Source: Priestia aryabhattai B8W22 | Lineage (GTDB): Bacteria > Bacillota > Bacilli > Bacillales > Bacillaceae_H | DNA: 64,000 bases | Assembly: GCF_000956595.1 (NCBI RefSeq) | Contig: NZ_JYOO01000002.1 | Location: forward strand, 1 to 64,000 | Reading direction: 5' to 3' | Part shown: positions 9,435 to 17,191 of the stretch, piece by piece | Layout of the letters: each line of letters starts with the position of its first letter | Position numbering within the stretch: position 1 is the first letter of the stretch | Notes under the pieces: model-generated | The model's database searches: none | Seen by the model: the letters and a program-made list of their open reading frames with translations, nothing else | What the model was told of the DNA's origin: nothing | Translations under genes and position numbers: made by a program

Positions 9435-9442
9435 ACTGTATG
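9435..9442 (-). promoter_or_regulatory. Candidate SigE -10 element for the yodT operon
   Basis: The minus-strand sequence CATACAGT matches the SigE -10 consensus CATACANT exactly and sits about 37 bases before the yodT start. A good -35 match (ATA type) at the expected spacing is not obvious, so this is tentative. Confidence 0.4.
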
Positions 9443-9465
9443 CTGAAAAGAAGAGTTTCTTGCCA

Positions 9466-9499
9466 ATAAAAAAAGCCCTAGCATATAGCTAGAGCTTTT
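9466..9499 (-). terminator. Terminator of the DAACS symporter gene
   Basis: On the minus strand the stem AGCTCTAGC/GCTAGGGCT with a TATAT loop is followed by seven T residues, just after the symporter stop codon. Confidence 0.88.
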
Positions 9500-9506
9500 A
9501 CATTCA

Positions 9507-10742
9507 TTAAGCCGATTGCGTTACAGATTTATCGATACGCTTTGCTTCTGACTCAGCCACAATAACGGCACACGCAGCGTCTCCCGTAATATTTACAGAT
9601 GTACGAAGCATATCAAGCAAGCGATCAATCCCGATAATCAATCCGATACCTGCTACAGGCAGGCCAACCGAACTCAATACCATCGCTAGCATAATGAGAC
9701 CAACTCCCGGCACACCTGCTGTACCAATACTAGCAAGCACCGCTGTTAATACAACCGTCACAAGAGCACCCAGCGACAGGTCAACGCCGTATACTTGCGC
9801 AATAAAAATAGTCGCGACACCTTGCATAATTGCCGTTCCATCCATGTTAATGGTAGCACCTAACGGCTGAACAAAACTGCTGATGGACTCCGGGACACGA
9901 AGATTTTTTTGAGCCACATTCATTGAAATCGGAAGCGTTGCATTACTGCTTGATGTACTGAATCCAACTGTCATCGCAGGAGCAAAACCTTTAAAAAATT
10001 CAATAGGGTTACGTCTGGCCATAAGAGCGACTGACCCCCCATATGTTACAATCGAATGGATGAATAGTGCGAGCACGACTACAATCATGTAAAGCCCCAT
10101 CGCTTTAATTGCCTGCCAGCCTTGACTTCCAACCGCTGTTGCAAGAAGCCCAAATGTTCCGTAAGGAGCAAACTTCATCACTAGATTTACAAGGTACATC
10201 ATCAATTCATTGCCTTGCTCGAGTAAATTGTAAAGCCCTTTGGTTTTACTTCCAAGCATCGTAATACCAAAACCGATAAAGATAGAGAAAACGATAAGTT
10301 GAAGCATATTTCCTTCAGCCATCGCTTGGATTGGATTGACTGGAATCATATTTAAGAATGTCTCTCCAACCGGCGGTGCTTTTTCAGCTTCAAAAGAAGC
10401 GTTTTTTGTATCAAAAGATCCAAATGTTCCTGGTTTAATAACAAACGCTAATAATAAACCAATTACAATAGCAACGGTTGTTGTCACTAGGAAGTACGAA
10501 ATTGTTTTTGCCCCGATTCTTCCCAGTTTTTTAGGATCTCCTAAACCTGCTACGCCTAACGTGATAGAGAAAAACACAATTGGTACAACAAGCATTTTAA
10601 TTAAGCTTAAGAAAATTTGCCCAAGCGGCGTAAACAAGTACTTGTCCAGAGGAGCAAAAGCACTTGGAGCAAAAGCATTAATCAACACTCCTACAACAGC
10701 ACCAGCAATTAGCGCGATAATGATCTTTGTCGATAGCTTCAT
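9507..10742 (-). CDS. DAACS-family dicarboxylate/amino-acid:cation symporter
   Basis: A 411-residue membrane transporter of the GltT/GltP/DctA (DAACS, SLC1) fold. Hairpin HP1 carries TSSSNATLP and TM7 carries NMDGT, the sodium/substrate motifs of glutamate-aspartate transporters. It probably imports glutamate or aspartate with Na+ or H+; serine, cystine or C4-dicarboxylates cannot be excluded. The start is ATG 10742, because the upstream in-frame ATG lies in the ribosome site (ATGGGAGGTAAATCTATG). A c-di-AMP riboswitch with its own terminator hairpin lies in the leader, so expression should fall when c-di-AMP is high. Confidence 0.9.
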   Translation of the reverse strand: MKLSTKIIIALIAGAVVGVLINAFAPSAFAPLDKYLFTPLGQIFLSLIKMLVVPIVFFSITLGVAGLGDPKKLGRIGAKTISYFLVTTTVAIVIGLLLAFVIKPGTFGSFDTKNASFEAEKAPPVGETFLNMIPVNPIQAMAEGNMLQLIVFSIFIGFGITMLGSKTKGLYNLLEQGNELMMYLVNLVMKFAPYGTFGLLATAVGSQGWQAIKAMGLYMIVVVLALFIHSIVTYGGSVALMARRNPIEFFKGFAPAMTVGFSTSSSNATLPISMNVAQKNLRVPESISSFVQPLGATINMDGTAIMQGVATIFIAQVYGVDLSLGALVTVVLTAVLASIGTAGVPGVGLIMLAMVLSSVGLPVAGIGLIIGIDRLLDMLRTSVNITGDAACAVIVAESEAKRIDKSVTQSA

Positions 10743-10769
10743 AGATTTACCTCCCATAAATAAATTATA

Positions 10770-10784
10770 TTAGAATGATTCTAA
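10770..10784. promoter_or_regulatory. 15-bp palindrome of PerR/Fur-box architecture
   Basis: TTAGAATGATTCTAA is a perfect 7-1-7 palindrome about 28 bases before the symporter start. PerR boxes are typically TTATAATNATTATAA, from which it differs at one symmetric position per arm. It could equally be a plain AT-rich palindrome. Confidence 0.35.
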
Positions 10785-10885
10785 CTACTATACTTATTTT
10801 ACCATGCATTGAGAACGATAACACTCTAAATATACAATATATTAAAAATTTTCAGATTAATAGTTTAGGAATATTTTCGGCTATA

Positions 10886-10911
10886 CAAAAAACCATGAGA
10901 ATATCATGGTT
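10886..10911 (-). terminator. Riboswitch expression-platform terminator
   Basis: On the minus strand AACCATGA/TCATGGTT with a five-base loop is followed by TTTTTT. It directly follows the c-di-AMP aptamer and precedes the symporter gene by about 140 bases, as in an OFF-type transcription-control riboswitch. Confidence 0.85.
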
Positions 10912-10917
10912 TCATAG

Positions 10918-11060
10918 ACCTGTTATTCCCTCACTGAATGCTTACGGAGTTAGCTGTCGGATTCGGGTACGTGAGTTACCCTACTTGATTCATTCAAGAT
11001 TCACCCCAAGTACATTACGCACAAATATGGGTCCCCCGTTCTCTTATAAAACAAAAGAGA
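10918..11060 (-). ncRNA. c-di-AMP (ydaO/yuaA-type) riboswitch
   Basis: Read on the minus strand the leader contains the ydaO aptamer landmarks in order: CGGGGGACCC, GGGGTGAATC, TAGGGTAACTC, ACCCGAATCCG, CAGCTAAC, CGTAAGC and the closing GTGAGGG. These are the conserved cores of Rfam family RF00379 and follow the Bacillus subtilis ydaO leader almost word for word. The class senses cyclic di-AMP and usually turns off potassium and osmolyte transport genes. The terminator follows at once and the next gene is a DAACS symporter. Confidence 0.95.
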
Positions 11061-11112
11061 TTAAGCAAATAATTTTCTTTAATATTTTTGCATGATAATA
11101 ATTGTTACTTTA

Positions 11113-11142
11113 ATTAAAATTCATTTTATGTATTCCTGTCAA
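11113..11142 (-). promoter_or_regulatory. Candidate SigA promoter of the riboswitch transcript
   Basis: On the minus strand TTGACA (11142-11137) is followed after 18 bases by TTTAAT. It would start transcription about 45 bases ahead of the aptamer. Confidence 0.35.
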
Positions 11143-11483
11143 GTTTTTATTCAAAAATAATGCAGAATTTTATCATAAAAAGTTGAGAAATGTTATATTT
11201 TTAACTATTTACATCGTGTTTTAATAAACTAAAAACACTTATTTAACAAGACTTACAATCTAATGGATAAAAAATTAATTCAAAAAATAGTTTGTAAAGT
11301 GAACTTTCTTCTTATCAACATCTATTCATAAATTTGCATAATTATTCTAATGTCCGCGTGCTTTACTGCTTTCATAAATATTTTACTCATCAAAAAACAT
11401 CTTTTTCCAACTGTTGATTTTATTCTTATTATACTGCTTGATATAAACTTACTAAATTTCCCCTCTCGTTATTTAACACATAT
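11143..11483. other. AT-rich intergenic stretch without recognised gene
   Basis: Very AT-rich sequence between the riboswitch promoter and the terminator of the FAD-oxidoreductase gene. The only longer frame here runs into the neighbouring terminator and gene and has no ribosome site. Nothing further is recognised. Confidence 0.5.
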
Positions 11484-11513
11484 AAAAAAAGAGGCCGTGA
11501 CGGCCTCTTTTTT
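11484..11513. terminator. Intrinsic terminator of the FAD-oxidoreductase gene
   Basis: The perfect stem AAAAGAGGCCGT/ACGGCCTCTTTT has A and T runs on the two sides and works on either strand. Confidence 0.9.
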
Positions 11514-12981
11514 ATACAGTAACAGGTTCAGAACTTGCTTTGCGATTCTTTAATTTTTCAACAATGTCACGCGCTACCCACACACCGCACGCACTTGCCT
11601 GCGCGAGTCCTCGCGTAATACCAGCTCCGTCTCCTCCCACGTATAAACCGGAAATTTCAGTTTCAAACTTATCGTTTAACTTCGGACGGGCGGAGTAAAA
11701 TTTCGCTTCCACACCGTAAAACAGCGTATGTTCAGATGCTAATCCAGGCGTTACATGATCCAGTGCTTCTGTCATTTCAATTAAGCTTTTCATTGTATTG
11801 TATGGAAGCACTAAGCCCAAATCACCAGGGACAGCTTCTTTTAACGTTGGTTCTAAAAAGCCTTCTTTAATTCGATTCGCTGTTGAACGACGCCCCTTTA
11901 AAATATCTCCATACTTTTGAACAACTAAGCCCCCGTTTGACAGCATATTAGCTAATCTTGATACTTCGTGCGCATATTCGTTCGGCTGATCAAATGGATC
12001 CGAAAATTTATGTGAAACAAGCAGCGCAAAGTTCGTGTTTTGACTTCCAAGCTTCGGATCTTTGTATGCGTGTCCATTTGCTAACATAATCCCTGAATGA
12101 TTCTCTACTACCACATGTCCTGAAGGATTGCTGCAGAACGTTCTCACTCTTGTACCTACAGACGTATTGTAAATGAATTTTCCTTCGTACAAGTGTTTGT
12201 TAATTTCCTCCATAACAACGTTAGATGTTTCTACTCGAACACCGATGTCTACTTGATTGTTAATCATTTTTAAACGGCGTTTTTTTAGTAAGTCGCTCAT
12301 CCACTTCGAGCCGTCTCGACCTGGTGAAACCACAACTTTATCAGCCGTAATTCTGTCACCATTCTTCAATTCGATACCGCGCACGATATGCTGACCATCT
12401 TCTTTTTCTGTTATTAAATCTGCTACTTCCGTTTTATACTGCATATCAATTTTTTCTTTTAAGTATTCATAAATGCTTTTTAAAATTTCTAAATTTTGCT
12501 CCGTTCCTAAATGACGCACCTGAGCACGCAATAGCTTTAATCCTGCTGCGTATCCGCGTTTTTCAATTTCACGAACTTTATCAGTTAACGGATCCGTAAT
12601 CGTATCGGTTGCTCCGTGTTTTAAATTAATTTCATCCACATATTTAATTAAATCTACCACCTGGGATTCAGACAGATAATCCGTCATCCAGCCTCCAAAT
12701 TCACTGGTGATATTAAATTTCCCGTCTGAATATGCGCCGGCTCCACCGAAACCATTTGTGATAGAACAAGCAGGCAAACAGCCAGCAAACTCTTTTCTGC
12801 CAACTGCAGGCGGACATTTTTCAATTTTTTTCTGAAGAATCGGACAATTACGTCGATAGATATCGTGTCCTTTATCGATTAATAGAATAGTTGCTTCCGG
12901 TAATTTTAACGTTAACTCATAGCAAGTAAAAATTCCAGCGGGTCCTGCCCCTACCACAATAACATCATAATTTGAGTTCAT
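11512..12981 (-). CDS. FAD-dependent oxidoreductase (COG2509 type)
   Basis: A 489-residue flavoprotein with an N-terminal dinucleotide-binding motif VVGAGPAGI and a cysteine-rich stretch (NCPILQKKIEKCPP, later CLPACSITNGFGGAG). The C-terminal GLYVGGDGAGITRGLAQA is the second FAD contact of the family. Such proteins are annotated as uncharacterised FAD-dependent dehydrogenases; the substrate is unknown. The start at 12981 (MNSNYDVIV) lies behind GGGAG; the longer frame adds six residues that contain that site. It is monocistronic, with a long AT-rich upstream region. Confidence 0.85.
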   Translation of the reverse strand: MNSNYDVIVVGAGPAGIFTCYELTLKLPEATILLIDKGHDIYRRNCPILQKKIEKCPPAVGRKEFAGCLPACSITNGFGGAGAYSDGKFNITSEFGGWMTDYLSESQVVDLIKYVDEINLKHGATDTITDPLTDKVREIEKRGYAAGLKLLRAQVRHLGTEQNLEILKSIYEYLKEKIDMQYKTEVADLITEKEDGQHIVRGIELKNGDRITADKVVVSPGRDGSKWMSDLLKKRRLKMINNQVDIGVRVETSNVVMEEINKHLYEGKFIYNTSVGTRVRTFCSNPSGHVVVENHSGIMLANGHAYKDPKLGSQNTNFALLVSHKFSDPFDQPNEYAHEVSRLANMLSNGGLVVQKYGDILKGRRSTANRIKEGFLEPTLKEAVPGDLGLVLPYNTMKSLIEMTEALDHVTPGLASEHTLFYGVEAKFYSARPKLNDKFETEISGLYVGGDGAGITRGLAQASACGVWVARDIVEKLKNRKASSEPVTV

Positions 12982-13171
12982 TGTACATTCTCCCATCATC
13001 TTTTTTCTTTGGGTAAAAGATAAAAGTTATTGACCGAATTTTCTTTTTTTATTATCATTCGGTTATTTTCTAGCCATTTGATAATATATCAAAAACAAAC
13101 CCTTTAGTCAACAATATACACGAACATTAAAATAAAAAATAAAAAAATATTCGTTTTTATTCCGATCAAAT

Positions 13172-13217
13172 AAAAACCAGTGAACGAATAGCAAGCGCTA
13201 CGAAATGTTCACTGGTT
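13172..13217 (-). terminator. Terminator overlapping the end of the PAS kinase gene
   Basis: Stem AACCAGTGAAC/GTTCACTGGTT on the minus strand, followed by TTTTTAT. The first arm lies inside the coding sequence and the stop codon is in the loop. Confidence 0.8.
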
Positions 13218-14598
13218 CTTTAATGTACGGAAGAGCAATTTCTACTTTTGTCCCTACGCCTACTTTGCTCGCAAATGAAATATGCCCTTGATGCTGTTCG
13301 ATTATTCGGTAGCTAATCATTAATCCTAGCCCTGTTCCGGTTTGTTTAGTGGAATAAAAGGGTTCACCTAGCCGAGCTAAAGATTGCTCATCAATTCCAC
13401 AGCCTTCATCCTCGATAATGACCATGCCGTATTCATTTCTTTTCTGAACGGTGACTTTAACTGTACCTTTGCTCATTGACTCAAGCGCATTTTGAATTAA
13501 ATTAATAAAAACTTGTTTAAGCGCATTTTCTTCACAAAAGATTGTAATCTCATCACTAATCTCATTAATAATACGACAATTTTTATAATTGGCGTGTGTA
13601 TCTAATAGTAGCGTCACGTGACGTATGATTTGATTGAGACTTTTAGGATGGTATGAATTTTCAATTTTAGGCTTGGCCAGCGTTAAAAATTCTTGAATAA
13701 TGGATTCGACGCGATTCAATTCTTCAAGCATAATATCATTGTATTCTTCATTATACTGTTTCGATGCTTTTAACAGCTGAATAAACCCTTTAATCGCCGT
13801 CATTGGATTACGAATTTCATGTGCTACTCCTGCCGCTAGCTTGCTCACCATTGTAAGCTTTTCAGATTTGCTTGCCATTTCATCATATTTTTTTCGATCC
13901 GTTACGTCACGAATAATATACTGAATGGCATCCTGTCCTTCAAACTTAATTTTGGTTGCCGAAGATTCAATAATGACGACCCCTTTTTTAGTCAATAGTT
14001 TCACATCAACACGCGGCCTTACGGACATTCCATTCATCAGCTGAACCATTCGTTCTTTTACGATTTCTAAATGTTCGGGGTGAATAAAGTGAAGCCAAGG
14101 ACGCCCGATATACTCTTCTTTTTTCTCGCCGCCAAGAAGTTTAACACCAGCGGGATTCAAATATTGAATTCTGCCTTCTCTTGTTACAATAAATGCATCT
14201 TGGCTTTGCTGAACAAACTGCTTATATTGCTTCATTTTCCGAATGACTTCCTCTTGCTTTTCAATACTTGAGGAAAACTCTTTCCACTGAACAACTAAGA
14301 GCGGAATATCCTCTTCCGTGCGCTGAATATGGATGTGCATCGGAAACTGCTGATCTACTTTTTTCTTAAGTAAAACAACTTTTTCCTCTTGCTTTCTTAG
14401 CGGTTCTACTTCATGCTTTTCGATAAAAAAGCGATTTGGCTCTTCAAATACATTACAGGAAAGAAGTCGTTCCTCCGTCGTTTTAAAAAGGTGGCAGCAC
14501 GCTTCATTTAAAATTTGAATATCTCCATCCATATTCATTACGAGCATTGGTGTAAATGACATTGAAAATAGCTGTTGAAATACTTTTTCCTTTTCCAT
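13198..14598 (-). CDS. Soluble PAS-domain sensor histidine kinase, sporulation-kinase type
   Basis: About 466 residues: PAS-like segment at 1-100, a clear PAS domain at about 120-235 (QDAFIVTREGRIQYLNPAG), HisKA with GVAHEIRNPMTAIKGFIQLL near 255, and a HATPase_c domain with NLIQNALES, DEGCGI and GTGLGL. There is no membrane segment. The HisKA motif is that of the KinA/B/C/E kinases that feed the Spo0F-Spo0B-Spo0A phosphorelay. No response regulator lies nearby, so it is an orphan kinase. The start 14598 (MEKEKVF) follows GAAGGTG; the longer frame has a poor leader. Phosphorelay membership is inference. Confidence 0.88.
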   Translation of the reverse strand: MEKEKVFQQLFSMSFTPMLVMNMDGDIQILNEACCHLFKTTEERLLSCNVFEEPNRFFIEKHEVEPLRKQEEKVVLLKKKVDQQFPMHIHIQRTEEDIPLLVVQWKEFSSSIEKQEEVIRKMKQYKQFVQQSQDAFIVTREGRIQYLNPAGVKLLGGEKKEEYIGRPWLHFIHPEHLEIVKERMVQLMNGMSVRPRVDVKLLTKKGVVIIESSATKIKFEGQDAIQYIIRDVTDRKKYDEMASKSEKLTMVSKLAAGVAHEIRNPMTAIKGFIQLLKASKQYNEEYNDIMLEELNRVESIIQEFLTLAKPKIENSYHPKSLNQIIRHVTLLLDTHANYKNCRIINEISDEITIFCEENALKQVFINLIQNALESMSKGTVKVTVQKRNEYGMVIIEDEGCGIDEQSLARLGEPFYSTKQTGTGLGLMISYRIIEQHQGHISFASKVGVGTKVEIALPYIKEPVNIS

Positions 14599-14751
14599 AT
14601 ATTCACCTTCGCTTATTGAGTTACTAGCTATAGTATAATATGGTAAATGTTGATTTGGCAAAATTTTTTTACTATTTAAACAATTTATATGTAAGTTTGT
14701 CCTTTTCCATCTGTTATAAAAAGCTCGCACATGCGAGCAAATGACACCTAA

Positions 14752-14937
14752 TCAGCAAAAACAGGTGCAGCCAATGATGATTAATAAAATAAATAGTACA
14801 ACAATTAATGCAAATGACTGGCCCGTTCCGCAATGATGATAACCGCCAATTGGATAGCTAATTGGATAGTGGCAAGTATCATATAGGTGGTGATAGCCTC
14901 CGTGATGGCATGGATCGTAACAATCGTAGTTATACAT
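14752..14937 (-). CDS. YjcZ-family tiny transmembrane (sporulation) protein
   Basis: A 61-residue protein with a His/Tyr/Cys-rich N-terminal half (YDCYDPCHHGGYHHLYD) and a single C-terminal membrane helix, SFALIVVLFILLIIIGCTC. That helix is the signature of the YjcZ/SscA tiny-protein family of spore formers. Members are small spore-associated membrane peptides of poorly known role. The His/Cys cluster could bind metal, which is speculation. The ribosome site is GAGGAGAGAGA. Confidence 0.85.
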   Translation of the reverse strand: MYNYDCYDPCHHGGYHHLYDTCHYPISYPIGGYHHCGTGQSFALIVVLFILLIIIGCTCFC

Positions 14938-15029
14938 AGCAATCTCTCTCCTCTTGTTTTTTTATTCATTTCGTACACTGTACTTTATATGCGTTAGTTG
15001 ATTGTCCTGTATGTGCATTCGCCCATTTT

Positions 15030-15455
15030 TTACTTTCTCTTACGCCATATTCGCCTTTTGGGCTGCAGCGTATACGAAAACAGCAAAAATAGAATACTTC
15101 CCATCACCAGTAACGTAGTAAAATCTTTCATAAACTCAATAATGACCCCTATATACGGGAGATGGTATGCGTAGCTTCCAATCACTTTAAAAGAAGCAGG
15201 CAAAGAATCTCTTTGAGCTGTAACCAGTACATCAAGCTCTTGATTATGGGCCAGTACAAGTTCATTCTTTGAAGAAGGTGATGCGTCTCTAAAGACAACT
15301 ATATCTCCGCGATGCAGGTGGTGATAATCCGTTTCTTGAACGGTCACGGTGAAACCAAATAAGCTTGGAACTGTACTAACAAACAAAAATGTAAAGCAGA
15401 TAGCATAAAGAACAAGTACATATCGAAACGCAGAAAACATACATTTATTGATCAT
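15030..15455 (-). CDS. Signal-peptidase-I-like (SipW-type) protein lacking the catalytic serine
   Basis: A 141-residue protein with an N-terminal membrane helix, an extracellular segment and a C-terminal helix followed by KRRIWRKRK. The elements YHHLHRGDIVVF, KVIGSYAYHLPYIGVI and a C-terminal helix follow the ER-type signal peptidases such as SipW in order. The catalytic box (SGSMEP) is absent: the corresponding place reads FGFTVTVQETDYHH. It therefore looks like a non-catalytic relative. It overlaps the upstream 53-residue gene by 11 bases. Alternatively it is a decayed peptidase, although the frame is intact. Confidence 0.65.
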   Translation of the reverse strand: MINKCMFSAFRYVLVLYAICFTFLFVSTVPSLFGFTVTVQETDYHHLHRGDIVVFRDASPSSKNELVLAHNQELDVLVTAQRDSLPASFKVIGSYAYHLPYIGVIIEFMKDFTTLLVMGSILFLLFSYTLQPKRRIWRKRK

Positions 15456-15606
15456 AAGTAATCAGCTCAATTCGCTCGGCTACTTTATTTAGCGCGGGGG
15501 TAATGTGAATAAATGAAGTAGAGCGCTCTGTAAACTGAATTAAAAGTAGCAGCAGTAAAAAACTTAACATCATTAACCGTAGCATCCGAGCATAAAAATC
15601 GCGCAT
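15445..15606 (-). CDS. Small single-pass membrane protein (53 aa)
   Basis: A 53-residue frame beginning MRDFYARMLRLMML with a leucine-rich membrane helix (SFLLLLLLIQF) and a 30-residue polar tail. A good ribosome site, AAAGGAGTGAGAGC, lies before the ATG. Its stop overlaps the start of the signal-peptidase-like gene, so the two are translationally coupled. No family is recognised. Reality is supported by the ribosome site, coupling and hydrophobicity pattern. Confidence 0.65.
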   Translation of the reverse strand: MRDFYARMLRLMMLSFLLLLLLIQFTERSTSFIHITPALNKVAERIELITYDQ

Positions 15607-15641
15607 GCTCTCACTCCTTTTTCTATACTAATTTCGGTCGT

Positions 15642-15705
15642 ACAATGAGCCTTCAGTCAATAATTTGATTCAGTATATGCACATAGAGGGCATTTGGCTC
15701 ATTGT
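15642..15705. repeat. 10-bp inverted repeat with 44-base spacer in divergent promoter region
   Basis: ACAATGAGCC (15642-15651) and its exact reverse complement GGCTCATTGT (15696-15705) lie between the divergent 53-residue gene and the DUF4397 gene. The spacing is four helical turns, as for a looped or dual operator. No T run follows, so it is not a terminator. Confidence 0.4.
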
Positions 15706-15819
15706 TTCTTCTGGGAGGTCTCGGGAGTGATCAGTGATCGGCATAAATTATGAGTTTTAGCATATGTTTGGTTACGTATGGAAATGTTTTTATACTCCGA
15801 CAATAAGGGAGCTGAACAT

Positions 15820-16575
15820 ATGGCTAATTATTCCTTTGATCAATATATTAAAAAAGCAATGAAATACGATTTTCTAGCTAACTACTATAAGTATAGTGAT
15901 CCCTCTAAGCATATTCATTATTATCAAAAGCATTTGTACTATATTCAGCAGGCCATCTTAACTTCTTCTGAAAATACGAATTTGCGCGTAAATCCGCCGC
16001 AAATTCGTATACTTCACGCTTCTCCAGATTCTCCATCTGTAGATATTTATATTAACAACAAACGAGTGATCCGCAATTTAACTTATAAACAGGAAACAGA
16101 TTATATTGAATTACAAGAACCTGGAAGATATACAATTTCTATTTATCCCGCTGGAGAAACGGAAAGACCTGTTTTAACAGAATCATTTACATTTGAAGGA
16201 AATCAAAATTACACGGTAGCGGCGGTAGATGAGCTAAACAAGCTTGATTTATTATTTATCTATGACAATACGGATGTACCAAGTGGAGAAACAAAGCTTC
16301 GGTTTGTGCACCTTTCTCCTGATGCTCCCGCTGTGGATATTGCGGCTAGAGGCGGAGACGTCATTTTTTCTGGCGTGCAGTTTAAAGAAGTCACAAAATA
16401 TTTGCCTTTATCCCCCATGCACGTTCAACTTAGCGTGCGCATAGCAGGAACCAAAAATGTAGTACTCGAAATCCCGGCACTGAACCTTCGGCCGAATCGA
16501 ACATATACGGTATATGCCGTCGGATTTGCTAAGAACCGTCCTGTATTAGAAGCGCTGATTTCCCAAGATCGTTAA
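15820..16575 (+). CDS. DUF4397 domain protein
   Basis: About 251 residues. Two copies of the DUF4397 beta-rich repeat are visible: RILHASPDSPSVDIYINN near residue 66 and LRFVHLSPDAPAVDIAAR near 165, each with a later beta-strand pair ending in YTVAAV or YTVYAVG. Residues 1-60 are polar and helical (YYKYSDPSKHIHYYQKHLYY). No signal peptide is seen, although many DUF4397 proteins are exported. The start 15820 (MANYSFDQ) follows AAGGGAG; the longer frame has no ribosome site. Function is unknown; a spore or surface role is possible. Confidence 0.85.
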   Translation: MANYSFDQYIKKAMKYDFLANYYKYSDPSKHIHYYQKHLYYIQQAILTSSENTNLRVNPPQIRILHASPDSPSVDIYINNKRVIRNLTYKQETDYIELQEPGRYTISIYPAGETERPVLTESFTFEGNQNYTVAAVDELNKLDLLFIYDNTDVPSGETKLRFVHLSPDAPAVDIAARGGDVIFSGVQFKEVTKYLPLSPMHVQLSVRIAGTKNVVLEIPALNLRPNRTYTVYAVGFAKNRPVLEALISQDR

Positions 16576-16576
16576 C

Positions 16577-16608
16577 AAAAAAAACCTTCCAAATTGGAAG
16601 GTTTTTTT
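16577..16608. terminator. Shared terminator (DUF4397 gene / ypmS)
   Basis: Stem AACCTTCCAA/TTGGAAGGTT with A and T runs on both sides, between convergent genes. Confidence 0.9.
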
Positions 16609-17179
16609 ATTCACTGCGTGAAATTAAACGTACGCGAATATCATCATTTTTCAAATCAAACTTTTGTACTTTTACAGCAAAATCACTCTCTAACTTCATC
16701 TGCTGTAACGCTACGTATACTGATTCATTCTTTGGATCAATCGTTACCCATTCTGGTAGCGCAAAGTTATTATTTACATATCGAAGCACTGTGCGGACAG
16801 GGAGCTGCAGCTTTCCAACAGAAAGTGACTGCTGTTCAAGCACAATATCTCCATTTTTTTGTACGATTGGATCAAATGTCATTCGAATATTAATATCATC
16901 GCCGAATACTTGAATCGTTCCGTCTACTCTTACTACATCGGTAAGAGTAATTTTGTAGTTAAGCGGCTGATTCTTAAATTCTTTTTTTAAATATTTATCA
17001 ATCAGTACATTTAAGTCCGCTTTTTTAGCCAAAATAGTTAGTTCTGCGTCTCCTTCTACTTTTTCAGAGGGAGTTGGATTGGCCTTGTCAACCGGTTGAA
17101 AAATAAACGCAATAATAAGGATAGCCCCTAGAACATTAATCCCTAATAACGCGATAAATAGGGTTTTCCACTTTTTCAT
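16607..17179 (-). CDS. ypmS: YpmS family protein (DUF2140)
   Basis: A 190-residue protein with one N-terminal membrane anchor (about residues 7-28) and an extracytoplasmic domain typical of YpmS. It lies 12 bases downstream of ypmR, in the order found in Bacillus subtilis (ypmQ-ypmR-ypmS). The function is unknown; linkage to a GDSL lipase-like lipoprotein suggests an envelope role. Confidence 0.88.
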   Translation of the reverse strand: MKKWKTLFIALLGINVLGAILIIAFIFQPVDKANPTPSEKVEGDAELTILAKKADLNVLIDKYLKKEFKNQPLNYKITLTDVVRVDGTIQVFGDDINIRMTFDPIVQKNGDIVLEQQSLSVGKLQLPVRTVLRYVNNNFALPEWVTIDPKNESVYVALQQMKLESDFAVKVQKFDLKNDDIRVRLISRSE

Positions 17180-17191
17180 ATAACAATCTCC

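Noticed and set aside
9450-9465. Possible sigma-54 promoter for yodT (minus-strand TGGCAAGAAACTCTTC)
   Set aside because: The -24 half is fair but the -12 GC is missing, unlike the perfect site at gabT.
10336-10773. 145-codon plus-strand frame opposite the symporter
   Set aside because: Antisense shadow of the transporter gene that runs over its ribosome site and the palindrome; no family.
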